Part shown: in pieces, positions 10,776 through 21,656 of the stretch
Layout: each line of letters opens with the position of its first letter
Numbering within the stretch: position 1 is the stretch's first letter
The notes under the pieces: model-generated
What the model was told of the DNA's origin: nothing
Database searches by the model: none
What the model saw: the letters and a program-made list of their open reading frames with translations, nothing else
Position numbers and translations under genes: made by a program
Origin: Liolophura sinensis
Lineage: Eukaryota > Mollusca > Polyplacophora > Chitonida > Chitonidae
Length of the DNA: 64,000 nucleotides
Direction: 5' to 3'
Assembly: GCF_032854445.1 (NCBI RefSeq)
Contig: NC_088298.1
Location: 5,390,160-5,454,159 of the forward strand

Positions 10776-10850
10776 CTCGATAACCTTTTCCTTCTTCTTC
10801 TCCACGGTCTTTTTGTTTGGACCGCCTTCCGCCTTCTTTTTAGGAGGCAT
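10776..10850 (-). CDS. ZC3H15: ZC3H15 (DFRP1) coding exon 1, start codon
   Basis: First coding exon of a zinc finger CCCH domain-containing protein 15 homologue (DRG family regulatory protein 1; yeast Tma46). The family binds and stabilises the translation-associated GTPase DRG1 on ribosomes. The ATG at 10850 opens a 25-codon Lys-rich stretch beginning MPPKKKAEGG and ending EKVIE, as in vertebrate ZC3H15, then a GTATG donor (phase 0). The nine exons seen here join in frame into about 280 residues; the vertebrate protein is about 426, so roughly the last third lies left of the window. Upstream (10851-11000) is a short 5' UTR; a CAG just before the start codon could be a 5' UTR acceptor. Identification rests on remembered family sequence plus consistent splicing. 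Confidence 0.93.
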
Positions 10851-11093
10851 TTTTACTGTGGAAGACAAAACCTGTCGCAAGTAAAAGCAAAAATTTCCAA
10901 TTTCAGTGTTGAAGTTGCACCACCAACACGTTTTCGGAATTCCTTTTCCGTATCCGCTTCCGTTTATGTAGACTCGTACCTTGCCGCGAAGAAAAGCCGC
11001 GATTTGTTTTTGTTTTTTATTCCTTGTTTATTTTCCTCAGTTTACATCTTCGAGTTTAAAATGTATATGATACTGGTTATTTTAAGAGTCTAA

Positions 11094-12587
11094 ATAAAAC
11101 ATTTTTCTTTTTACATCAGCTTGTTTAATTGTCTCTTTATTCAGCTTATTTCTTTTTTCTATGAATTTCACCGGTCGGCCAGCACCACAACCTTAGCCTC
11201 TCAGCCTGATATACATGTAGGCCCCAAGCTTAAGTAAGTCAAAATTTCAAATCGCGTTAAAATTGTTATTTCTTTCTTAACAAGGTCAGAATATTGCTTC
11301 ACAACGTAATTTTAGAGTAATCTATTGTAGCCGGAACAAATTCACCAAAACATCAAAGCAAAAAAGCCAGGAAGCTCTGAAGGAGCTATATAGCCTTAGA
11401 GGCGATTTGCCGTATCTTATATATGCCAATCGAGGTGTTATTGACCATTTAAACCTGTGACGCTTTTGCCTGGAGAAGCACGGGTCAACGAAGAACATTG
11501 TAACAATTTGTCTGGAATTCAACATTAAATTTATGTATGTGGGAGAGAGGTTGGTGTAGATTGACTAATACAAGCATTTAACTCGTGTGGAGGAGGATCG
11601 GTGGAAAGAAACATCTGTGTTTTTACCGGGCATTGGTGGTAAACTTGCCGGCCTATTCGAGCAGGCTTGCTTTCGATTAAAATCAATGTCATTCGCATGT
11701 ATACATACACTTTTTGATCAGGTCTTTCTATGGCTCAGAAAACAGGCGTGCGTCTGATTTAGAGGAATTGTCAGTAACGCGCCAAATTCGGTAGTTACCC
11801 CCTCCCCCCTCCTTCCCCCGTTCACTACGCCCCTGTGTATACAGTAAAGTAGGCATGCACTGTTATTAGCTTACCCGGTACTACATAGGCCTAAGCGCGC
11901 CTTCTATGGTTCTGGTATGAATTTCGAATTTCTCGAGGAATAAAATAACAGTTATTGTGAAGGGGATTAAAGGGGAAGAAGTAAATAAATACGAAACATC
12001 TCGAAAATGACAGTGTGTTGATGTAAATTCCCAGGTTATTTAGGCCATTTTTGAAGTCACCCACTGAGCTGTACAGGGCAGCCAGTTGGAGGTCGGCTAT
12101 GGCAGTAAATCCATTTTGTTTGGTTTATATAAAGTCATTATTACGCTTGTCAGAAGCCCTCCCGGTAATATACTGTTTAAACAGGTAGACCGGCGTGACT
12201 TTTTTTTATTTTATTTTAAAGCTCATAATATTCCACCTGTCTTACTCTGACCAATCAGTCAATGACTGACAATCCTGATAGACACATCTACTTTTAGGCC
12301 AAATATATCACGTAGTTCATAATGTTGTGTGGGCAGAGCCACCCCGTCATGGGGAGACTTTGCCCGTCGTATAGTTTTAAGGCTAACAATGACCACAAGA
12401 AGAAACTAGGTTGGTTTTGTCTTTTTATTAAGGTTTTTTAAAATGCAAAATGAAAAGTGTTTTAAATGAAATACGAACATCCGGCCCTTCTCTTGAAGAA
12501 ATTTGGATAACTAATGCTCACAAAATAAAACTTAACTTTGTGCTGCATGAAACTATCAGTGGTCACTTTAAAATGTCATCTGAACAA
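11094..12587. other. Intergenic, nothing recognised
   Basis: Region upstream of ZC3H15. No coding similarity, SINE or tandem array seen; only short C-rich and T-rich runs (11800-11820, 12199-12215). Confidence 0.5.
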
Positions 12588-13560
12588 TTAGCTTGCTGAT
12601 GCATGTCCGTAAAATCTACAGCCCATATGCAGATATGTCCATACTAAATGAAAATCTTTCCAGCGGCATTTAACATCTGCCAAATCAATTTTATCCGGAA
12701 AAGTGAGCTTCCCTCCTTTGCTGGGACACAGGAAAGAGATTTCTGCTTCACTGGAGCCTTGCATTCGAACCACTTTCCCGATGAAGTGTTTGACCGCCTT
12801 TTTTGTTGCAAATGCGACTACAGTGCACTCACCAGGCGACAGCTCACCAGGTTTTGATTTTATCAGCAACGCTGGGTCATTACTATTATCAGCTTGGTTA
12901 TCATTTTCATCTCGGTCATCATTTTCATCACCAGCCTCATTTTCATCAATAGCCTCGTTGTCATCATGACCATTATCAATCTCATTTCCTTCATGGCCAC
13001 CGTTAATGTTTTCCTGCATGCCCTCTAATGAGATGACTTGCCATCTGGGACATCAAGGTTCCTCCACTTTGGAGCTGCGTCTTTGCCATGACCATGCCTA
13101 CAAGCCTTAAAATAGTCAAGAACATTAATAACAGACGGCATTAGTTCGTCATCTTCTTCTTGGGCTCGTCCGTTTGGAAGTCTTTTCTTGACTTGTTGAG
13201 GATCAAATTGAAACCCTACCGTTATGTTCTGTGATACCTTCATTCCACACATTTCAAGGAGCTTTTTAAGGTTACTTAGAAATACAGCTTTCTGCATACC
13301 GGTGCTTGAAATATTTTTCAACTTATATTCTCCTTAGATCAACCGCCATGCCCTTAGCGGTTGCCATCGGCGTGTTGAATTCTTAGGCAGAAACACGAAG
13401 CGTATTTCATTCTTCTCACAGACCTGGATGACTTTTTCACTATGTAAGACCGTTACCACAGATTACCACCCTGGGACCCTGATGTCTTTTGCCTCACGGT
13501 ATAATACTTGTCTCAAACCAGTCTTGAAAACTCCAAATCTCCAAAATATGGCATGTGGAG
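12588..13560 (-). pseudogene. Degraded pogo/Tigger (jerky-like) DDE transposase, C-terminal half
   Basis: Reading on the minus strand from about 13560 there are remnants of a DDE_1 superfamily transposase. The segment near 13430-13400 resembles 'VIQVCEKNEIRFVFLPKNST', the strand following the second catalytic Asp in pogo/Tigger/jerky proteins. It is followed by a helix (LSNLKKLLEMCGMKV) and a C-terminal tail (DVKCRWKDFHLVW) typical of invertebrate members. Stop codons and frame changes interrupt it at about 13470, 13440, 13340 and 13022. Where the family has a Gly-Asp-Asn motif the Asp codon reads as Gly. An acidic Asp/Glu/Asn-rich low-complexity stretch lies at 12890-13019. A dead fragment; the N-terminal DNA-binding half was not found. 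Confidence 0.6.
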
Positions 13561-14019
13561 ATATCACAAACGAAAGTACCGCGTTCCAAAATATGTCCGG
13601 ACATCATGTATTGCGTTGCTTAATTTCACAGAGCTATTATTCGTGAGAATTGCAAATAGGCTTAGGTCTATAAACCATACGAAGAAAGGAATATCGGAAA
13701 TGTTTTAAAATTGAAAAGTACATTATACTAGTAAATGATATGACGTATTTGTAAAGTTATTTCCTTCCCAAAATTTTCATTCTTTCATATCTTCAGTTAA
13801 GTTCACCGTTGTGATTAAAGTCGTAGAAGACCTATAAACGCGTCGGTGGTCTAACTATATAGCTGACCTGCACATCACCACAGCATTTATCACGAGTTCA
13901 TTTAATTTAATGATTTATTTCATTAACTTACCGGATAACTCTCATAGTCTTTCAAGGTTAGCTTACACGAGTCAACCTTCAAAGTTCCAATTCCAGATTG
14001 GATTGCTCTGAGTTATAGT

Positions 14020-14208
14020 CCAGCACATGCTGGAGTTCTGTACGGTAGAACATTGGGCAGATCTGTTAGCAACCTCCGAATGGTCGTGGAATTCCCCCGG
14101 GCCCACCCGATTTGTTCCCACCATAATGCTGGCCGCCCTCTTCTAAGTGAAATATTCTTGAGTACGGCGTAAAACACCACTCACATAAATAAAATAAATC
14201 TATCCGAA
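14020..14208 (+). repeat. SINE family 1, 5'-truncated
   Basis: Forward body from 'agtccagcacatgctggagt' to 'aaaacaccactcacataaat'. It has a short insertion ('gggcccacccgatttgttcc') not present in other copies. Confidence 0.75.
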
Positions 14209-16529
14209 ACTATGTTATCTTGGTTCAACTCATTGAATCATTTTCACATGTTGATTTATTGCCAGTCTCGGACAATGAATTTTCGTCCTTTCACTGCCTC
14301 CATTGTCCTCCCGGGCCTTGGTGTAGAAAAGTGGCCGACAGAGATCTTATAGGCATTTTTTTATATAAATGATAAGTTTTGTGGGGATCAGTTGCCTTCC
14401 TACAAGATGGCTTGTGAACTCCGGTCAGTTGCCTTTTGAATGAAAAAAAGACAGGCGATTTTCTCTGAGTATACCGACTATAGCCACCGTTGTGTCAATG
14501 ATATATTAATGAGTACATATACGGCGTTTCATGCCAACCTTTCAAACAATTACTCAGATAATCAATGGATAAATCGCGGGATATTACTGCTTTCTGCTTG
14601 AGAGTTAAAATGAAGAGACAACAAGTGTTCTAACCTTGGTTATTTTAGAAGTGGAATGAACCGAGACTTGTACAGTGACAGCCATTTTTTGTCACAAGTT
14701 TTAGACAACTCTATGAATCATGCTTTAATCTCGAATTCGTACGAAACCATGGGATATGCCATGGTAAAACAACCGATGTCGCGTCACTCCTACTCCACGC
14801 ACTTATGCCTAATAGGCGAAACAGTGTCCTTGTGACGTCAGTCGAAGCAGCTGCCATCTTGAGTTAGAGAAATTTCTCCTGCCTGCTTGGTTAAAATTGA
14901 TAACATGGTAGAGCGTTGCACGATCACAAATATTAAAACAGTGTGTTTTTTTCACACCTAATATGGGATATTTCATTGATGCAAAATATACTATATACAA
15001 CATTTGGTTAGGGTTGTCTTTTCTTAACCAGGTACCTGCAGTGACAAACCTCTTGAGTTAAAGCCGCAATCGATACAACCAGAACTGGATTTGAACCTGC
15101 GACCTATTTTCCCAGAGCTGAACAAGGATCGCTCAGTCATTCGCGGGTTAAAGTCTTAAACTTTTTGTATTTTTAAAAACGTGGGACATATACTAGCAAG
15201 GATAGCATAAAATAAAAAATTGCTTAGTTCTCTGACTTTCAAAAACAGAATTTATTACAACAAAGGACTTAGAAACATTTTAGCCAAGATACTACCACAT
15301 GTAAAAGCAAAATCCACGACAGTATATAATATATACACACACACATACATATTTTCCAAAACCCTCACTTAATAAAAGAGCGCGACGACATTTTTCCTCC
15401 AGTGTTTCCCTATACATGCAGCCGTCGACATGATTGATGTGATTAGCGACATCATCACTAGGACAACCGTAATTCAGATGTGGATTTGAACTCCGACCTC
15501 CTGATCAGAAATCCTCTACTCGACAAATTCACCCAAAGTGACATTCCCACTAGCTGTTACTATTATATGCGCTGAAGGGCTGTCCCCATTGGTACAGGTG
15601 GTAACATGGTGCACTAGTACGTTCCCATATGGAAATGGTATAAAGGTGCTTTGTCTATCAATCGCTAGGACACACAGTCCAGCTTTGAACTGAGAATATG
15701 TTGATTTCCCCTCTTACTGTTTGCACTGCCGTCGTGACAATAAGCGTTCGACAAGACTTACACGACGATTGCTCGGGAAATTCCGTCAATAACGTGCTAA
15801 ATGACTGTGGTTTAAAAGTGGTGTTCTCCACACATAAAACTGACACCCGTTGTATATGCAAACAATTCTTAAGTACCGAATGACATTAAATAACAATAGA
15901 ATAAATAAATAAATTTAAAAAATAAATAAATAAGTAAAGAAAAGGATAAAAAACGATGCAGACAAAACGACCAGTGTCCCAGTGACAAATTAACAGAGTA
16001 CTAAATGTAAACAGCATGTAGACTATATTGTGTTTAAGACACCATCTAGCATATAAAATAACAACGATTTTAGTAGAAAAATCTGTTGTTCATTGTTTCA
16101 TGTGTCTTAGCGGTTTACTGATGAGGATTTCAGGGTATACCCTTAACACGTAGAGCGGAGCGTCAGTTGAACCAACACGACGTTGCATGTATGCTGTAGC
16201 AATGGGAGCCTGTCAAATGCTTGGCAGCAGAACCTTGACGTCATTTCATTGACGTAAAACGTTCCTTTCCCAGCTCAGCATGATGACGTCACAAGAAAGA
16301 CAGTACGACGTTACAATAGAAACTAATACATTGTAACATTGTAGAAGTTGTGCTACAAACCATTTTTGACGAAACAATGGCTCAATGTTCTGCTTCACAT
16401 TAGCGCCACCTCACAGGATTAAGACATATGCCGCCTACTCATTACACCTGAGCAATGTTCGACTTAAATTGGACCGGTGTCCCAGTTACATTGAAAAAGG
16501 CATAAAGCGTCCTTTTAGTTCATCTAGAC
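14209..16529. other. Intergenic, tRNA-like SINE remnants only
   Basis: No gene recognised. Two poor tRNA-like remnants carry reversed B-box-like motifs: 'ggatttgaacctgcgacc' near 15090 and 'ggatttgaactccgacctcc' near 15483. An AT-rich (aaat)n patch lies at 15896-15945. Confidence 0.4.
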
Positions 16530-17612
16530 TCAGACGCTTTGGTACGTGATCACACTGACGCTCGTCGTCCCGCTCTTGTCGTCAGTTGCCGCAGTCCTCC
16601 ACGTGCACGTTATTATCCGGTAAATGGTTTTTCGATTGTCTGGCTTCAGGAGACAGTAGACGTACGGGTTTATGGCGCTGGATGCCACTACGATGGTCGA
16701 TCTCATTCTCTGTAGGGCGTAACTGATCTCAAATCCTCCCACGGCAATCACCACAGTAGGCATGACAGTCACCATCAAGGTCACGACGAGAATCACGTGG
16801 GTTATCACGTGACTCACCTGACGCTTGAGGAAGGCTTTCATGGCGGCGCTCTCCATGCCGTTGTTTCCCGCGTTCGATTTGAACTCTCCGAAAGCTTTAA
16901 GCAGTTTGTAGCAACTGAGTACGTAGCAGACTGCAACCATAAGTAAAGTCAGCCCCATGGTATATATTAACAAAGGAACGGACACGCCGTGATCGCCGAC
17001 AACTGTTTTCCCATCGGAGCTGGAGTTGTCTTTCGGATTTAAGTCCCAAACAGGCGCGACTGTATTATTCGGTAGAAAGAAACTCTCAATGTCACTGGAT
17101 GTGGAATTAAGGGTGGAGCTGTTGTCGGGGATAACGAAGTACATGCCAGGGATTGGTGTGACGCAGTTCAAGGCGATGATAACGAGGTCGAATATTAGCA
17201 AAAAGGCCACAAACTTTGATTTGTCGGGACGTCTAAATGGGTTACAAATCACCCAGCATCGAAGATAAGCAATCGCACCTAATGTGACATAGGACGCAAA
17301 AGAAGACATGAAAAACACCCTGAGGCTTATTTGCTTGTTGAGGAACCACAGTATACCGTAGCGCTCGGTCACGTTGTTGTAAAGACTGAAGAATCCGCAA
17401 GATTCCAGATATATTCCAATTGGAACGTGAGTGCAGCAGATAAGCAAATCCACACAGGCGAGATGTAAATATGCAATGCCGTTCAAGCGATTTTGTCGGA
17501 AGGACCGACCGTTTAGAAGAATCGCGAAGGTGTTTCCAGAAACGCCGAAGATAAAGATCAGCACAAGAAGACAGAGTCTTATCCAAACTAGTTCGGGGTC
17601 TTCGAACTTCAT
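16530..17612 (-). CDS. Intronless class A orphan GPCR, atypical motifs
   Basis: Complete 360-residue ORF with seven hydrophobic segments. TM1 about 9-33 (GVSGN, Asn27 = 1.50); TM2 45-68 (LACVD, Asp55 = 2.50); TM3 95-122; TM4 133-155; TM5 210-236; TM6 267-292; TM7 304-323 with NPYVY (315-319). Departures from the family: the DRY motif is replaced by LRC (Arg118 kept); there is no Cys at the TM3 start or anywhere in extracellular loop 2, so the usual disulphide cannot form; TM6 has TVMP in place of CWxP. Loop 2 is long (about 155-210) with four N-glycosylation sequons (Asn164, 169, 182, 196), plus Asn80 in loop 1. The only in-frame Met upstream of TM1 is residue 1, giving a very short N-terminus. 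Probably a rhodopsin-class peptide or orphan receptor from a lineage-specific intronless family; ligand unknown. Confidence 0.85.
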   Translation of the reverse strand: MKFEDPELVWIRLCLLVLIFIFGVSGNTFAILLNGRSFRQNRLNGIAYLHLACVDLLICCTHVPIGIYLESCGFFSLYNNVTERYGILWFLNKQISLRVFFMSSFASYVTLGAIAYLRCWVICNPFRRPDKSKFVAFLLIFDLVIIALNCVTPIPGMYFVIPDNSSTLNSTSSDIESFFLPNNTVAPVWDLNPKDNSSSDGKTVVGDHGVSVPLLIYTMGLTLLMVAVCYVLSCYKLLKAFGEFKSNAGNNGMESAAMKAFLKRQVSHVITHVILVVTLMVTVMPTVVIAVGGFEISYALQRMRSTIVVASSAINPYVYCLLKPDNRKTIYRIITCTWRTAATDDKSGTTSVSVITYQSV

Positions 17613-17984
17613 TGCTTCTTTCTTTAGCGGTGAATTCAGCTTTGTTGTCTTGTCTGATTCGTCTATCTATCGATTTCTTAGGTAGACCTGCAAATGATAA
17701 TGATAATATTAATAACTATAATAATGATAAAAATCATTAACATATAGCACACACATCACATACGTATAGCAGAATAAACACTCAAAAAATCAATCTGTTC
17801 ATTTTAACAGAAAACCTGTTGTCTGAGTGATGCTAGAATGTATACTGTTATTATAACATAATACTATGTCGTATTCAACATAACATCCTGTTAGACTAAT
17901 TTTTATGTTGAATTAATGGAATACGTGCGTTATATTTGACAGAATAATCTGCTGCAACAGTAGAATACATTCTAACATTCTAGA

Positions 17985-18135
17985 AAGTCTGTCAGCAGCC
18001 TGCGGTTGGTCGTAGGTTCCCTCGGGCTCTGCCTGCAACCGTGGGTCGTGGGTTTAGAGCCCGGTGTCCTCCAACCATGATGCTCGCCGCCGTCGACTAT
18101 GGTGGCAGGAAACCGGTCAGAGCCCTGCCTTCGAC
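17985..18135 (+). repeat. Rearranged SINE family 1 fragment
   Basis: Forward-oriented body pieces: 'aagtctgtcagcagcctgcg', 'ggtcgtaggttccctcgggc' and 'accatgatgctcgccgccgt', in a partly duplicated order. No intact ends. Confidence 0.5.
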
Positions 18136-18212
18136 CATCCGATAACCAAACATTGTTGTATGGTGGGTAGTTGGAACCACCTATTGGCATAGATTGTCTT
18201 TGCATTATAATG

Positions 18213-18486
18213 TTCTAAATAAGGATGTGATGCATGTCTAATAAAATTATTTGAATGTAAATTTGTTGTTACTATACAGACATATGTGTTTAATCTGAAT
18301 TATGATAATATTTCTAAATATATAAGAAAAATATAAATATGATCAAAATTCAGGTTGAACACATTTGTTAACCGAAACGACAAAATTCTAATGGAAATAT
18401 ATTTATAAACATGGGTTACATCTTTATTTATAACATTATTACGAAAAGAAAATGTGTACCAAGAAGTAGCCCCAAATACTCAACAT
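18213..18486 (+). repeat. Dispersed repeat, second copy at 42.2 kb
   Basis: About 270 bp, roughly 80% identical by eye to 42211-42482; shared blocks include 'gatgcatgtctaataaa', 'tttaatctgaattatgat' and 'ttgaacacatttgtta'. No coding capacity; class unknown. The BEL element is inserted about 45 bp beyond its end. Confidence 0.8.
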
Positions 18487-18530
18487 ACAAACACTCTTCT
18501 CGAATGTGTTTTTGTAATATTTAAGACCAT

Positions 18531-19099
18531 TGTTACTGTAGTCAATACAGATAGGGAGTTGTCGCCCCTTTGCGACTTCCTCGTTGAGTGACGTAGGTGC
18601 CATGAAAACGACATTGAGTGTCTTTCGGTTGTCATGGCAGCTCAGAACTTGCGATGTTGCGAGGTTTTGAGGATCCATGGTGGTATGTATTTCTCTGAAT
18701 TAGCTCAGATAATGTTTTTAAGATGTAAACATGTTTATTTTATGTTACCTAAGTGTACAATGAGTGTGAATCTGTGTAGGAGTTGAAGCTATCGATAACT
18801 GACAGGAGATGTCACAGTTTGTCCACTTTTCGTGACTTTAATGACGTAAATTCAGATGTACGATTGTGCGCTAAATATAATATCGTTCTTTGTTTTTAGT
18901 TTCACGTTTAAGGAGCTTTTTGAACTGGATTGATGTATGGTTTTGGGGAGCGTGCGAATTTGCTCAAAGGGTGTACCTACACAACGAGTAACAGTTCTAA
19001 TAAAGCAGCAGTAATCAACCCATGGATTGACTTTGTCATTTCCTCATTGCGAACTCACAGCAGCACTCGTCGCACACCGATGCGGTAGCGGCTGTCATA
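18531..19099 (+). repeat. BEL/Pao 5' LTR
   Basis: About 569 bp, from TGTTACTG to approximately 'gcggctgtcata'. It contains about 120 bp (18579-18698) absent from the 3' LTR and lacks a 19-bp stretch that the 3' LTR has. The right boundary is uncertain by about 15 bp. Confidence 0.85.
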
Positions 19100-19489
19100 G
19101 TGAAACACCGCACTCCTCACCAGAGTGTAACTACCAGAGTGTAACCACCAGGCTGACTGAGGACGCCGTTTTGAGGGATCTTGGAGACATTCGTGAGAGA
19201 AACAAGACTTTCCAGTGACCTGGACACTGTGTGAATAAATTAAGGTGTAGACTTTATAAGCTTTACAGACAGCACAGGACTGCATTATAGCCGATTGTGT
19301 GAACAGTTCTCAAGTGACAGCCATGTGAGTGGTTCGTTGATTATGGTGTTATTGATAACTGAATGTGTTTCATTGTTTGTATACTTAAGCAGCATTTGCT
19401 GAAGATTTGTAGTTCGTAATTAGTTGCATTGTCAGGTACTTTGTATACATATTTGTTTGTGTTACATGTGTGATATATTCTGTATCAGT

Positions 19490-20593
19490 ATGAGTGAATT
19501 TGATGCATTTCACGAAGTTGTAAACATGGATAGTGTTACTGATGGTGTGCAGAGTAATCAGGCTCATCATGGGGAGGTAGAACCTGACGACAGACGTCGA
19601 GCCAAGCCTACCGAGATATTTGGTAGTTGGCAGACGAGCCAACGTGAGCACAGTTTTAAGACATCAGTATCAGCTTGGAGAAAATGTGCTAATAAGGTGC
19701 AAATTTGTATGTGTCATACAAAGGATGTGTCAGTATTAAGAAAAGAAGGTGACTCTCTGAATAATGTTATGGAGCGTGTGACTAAAGATTATGAGCAGCT
19801 GAAGTTATCTCTTGGTCCTTTTGACATTTGTAATGAAGCCTATGCAAAGTTTGATAAGACTGAGCCAAACAATTTCCAACTTGTTAAAGAGATTACTGAA
19901 TGTATTCGTAACCTTGAATCAGATAAGTTAGAAGGTACATCTAGAAAAGGATCTGTATTATCTAAGAGTTTGTCTAAAGGATCCAGTGCCTCAAAGCGGG
20001 TTGAAACAGCAACCCAGGCAGCCATGTTGAAATCAAAACTTAAGTTCATTGATTCAGAAGCTCAAAAACGGTTAGAGCTAGACAGAATCACAACCCTTAA
20101 GGAGTTAGATATGGCTCATGGCAAAGTTGAAGTTATTGCTGAAGCAGAAGCAGGTGTTTGTGATTTTGAATCTCGTGGAGATATTGATGTGTCATGTGTA
20201 CCTAAGTTTGACTTAGTGCAAGAGTACTTAAGTTCTCAACAGGTTCCGTCTGAAAATGTAAAGCAGCCTGACTGGTATACGTACTGTGGAGATTCACCTG
20301 CAGTTACCAGTTCGCCCCCACTGCAGGGTGCCCTTACTGTGGTGGACATGTTTAGAGTGCCAAGGCCTGTTTTGAACACACATGCACCGTCATTTACACC
20401 GCATGCTTCTACTCAACCGACATGGGTTTACCAGCAGACTCAGAATACCCCGCATGCGGTTATGTGTGATTCTACTACTAATCGCCAGAACACTCAGTTT
20501 TCCACACCAATCGTCACTCAGCTGGACTCCGCATTATATGGGAGACAATCTCAGCTTGGAAATCTTGCCGAAATCATTTGCACAACAAGTTAG
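19490..20593 (+). pseudogene. BEL/Pao gag N-terminal part
   Basis: ORF read from the Met at 19490 (MSEFDAFHEVV), the likely gag start; an upstream Met at 19424 in the same frame adds only 22 residues. It is predicted helical, Lys/Glu-rich, with a coiled-coil-like stretch (residues about 180-250). The frame runs off shortly before the conserved capsid-like domain, which continues one frame over, so a frameshift lies at about 20540-20580. Confidence 0.8.
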
Positions 20594-21656
20594 TTTGGGA
20601 CGATTACCAGCTCCAGAGCCAGGTGTGCTTACTGGAGATCATTTGAAATTTCCGGCTTGGAAGAGTGCATTTAGTACTCTGACTGAGCATACAGGCATTG
20701 CACCTGCTGAAAGAATATATTACTTGCAAAAGTACTTAGGAGGCCAAGCGAAAGAAGCGGTGGAAGGATTTTTCTTTCTGACAAGCGACACTGCTTATGA
20801 AGAAGCTAAACGTCTTTTGGAAGAAAGGTATGGTAATTCCTTTATAGTGGCCAGTGCCTTCAGAGACAAACTACGGGATTGGCCCAAGATAGCATCTAGA
20901 GATGGTACCGCTTTACGCAAATACGCAGATTTCTTGCGACAGTGCCAGTCAGCTATGCGGACAGTTCCGAGTTTGAATGTTCTGAATGACGACCGAGAGA
21001 ATCAGAAATTGCTGTCAAAACTTCCATAGTGGTTAATACTGCGCTGGATTAGAGTGGTCGCTGAGTACAGGGACAGGTTTAAGTCGTTTCCCCCATTCGG
21101 CGACTTTGTTGCGTTTGTAGCCAGAGAAGCGGAAATCGCTTGTGATCCGCTATTGCAACTGCACAAAGGAACTACGGAAGGTGCAGCTGGGAAGTCTCAG
21201 GGTAATTACAGTAAGAATAAACCACTTGGTGCACGTACTCTTTCTGCTGGTACGAATGAATGCCGTGACGATGTGAAGGTGGACAAAGGGGCGATGCGAA
21301 AACGACATCATCTGAACGATTGTAGAGCCTTCTTACAACGATCTTTGGCTGATAAGAAGGAGTTTACTAAGGACAAAAGGCTTTGTTTTGGTTGTCTTGG
21401 ATCCGATCACAGAGCTAAGTTTTGTAAACAAAGAATTACATGCAAGGCGTGTGGTAAGCGACATCCTACTTCGCTGGCTGGAGATTACAATAGAAGCAAT
21501 AACAAGGCTAATAAGGATGAGCCCATTGTGACAAAACCAGTTTGTTCCACATCTTCTCACACAAGAGGTACCCACATGAATCACAGTGGTAGCGCAAGTA
21601 AATGTGCGATGATAGTTCCAGTTTGGCTTTCCCATCTTGATAATCTTTATTTTTGA
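20382..21656 (+). pseudogene. BEL/Pao gag (DUF1759-like) and zinc knuckle, in-frame stop
   Basis: Frame 3 of the element. The capsid-like domain (DUF1759 type) includes LPAPEPGVLTGDHLKFPAWK and LLEERYGNSF. A TAG at 21027-21029 interrupts the frame, which then continues with a conserved block (FPPFGDFVAFVAREAEIACD). A zinc knuckle C-x2-C-x4-H-x4-C lies at about 21384-21425, followed by a second Cys pair. The frame ends at 21656 just as the retropepsin domain begins. Confidence 0.85.

Noticed and set aside
10590..11093. 167-codon frame on the plus strand
   Set aside because: It is antisense to ZC3H15 exon 1 and its 5' flank, with no family similarity.
12588..13019. Acidic 143-codon frame as an independent gene
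   Set aside because: It is in line with the upstream pogo-like fragment and corresponds to the transposase C-terminal tail; stops and frame changes separate the pieces.
15077..15540. tRNA-like B-box motifs near 15090 and 15483
   Set aside because: Too diverged, with no paired stems; probably old SINE heads.
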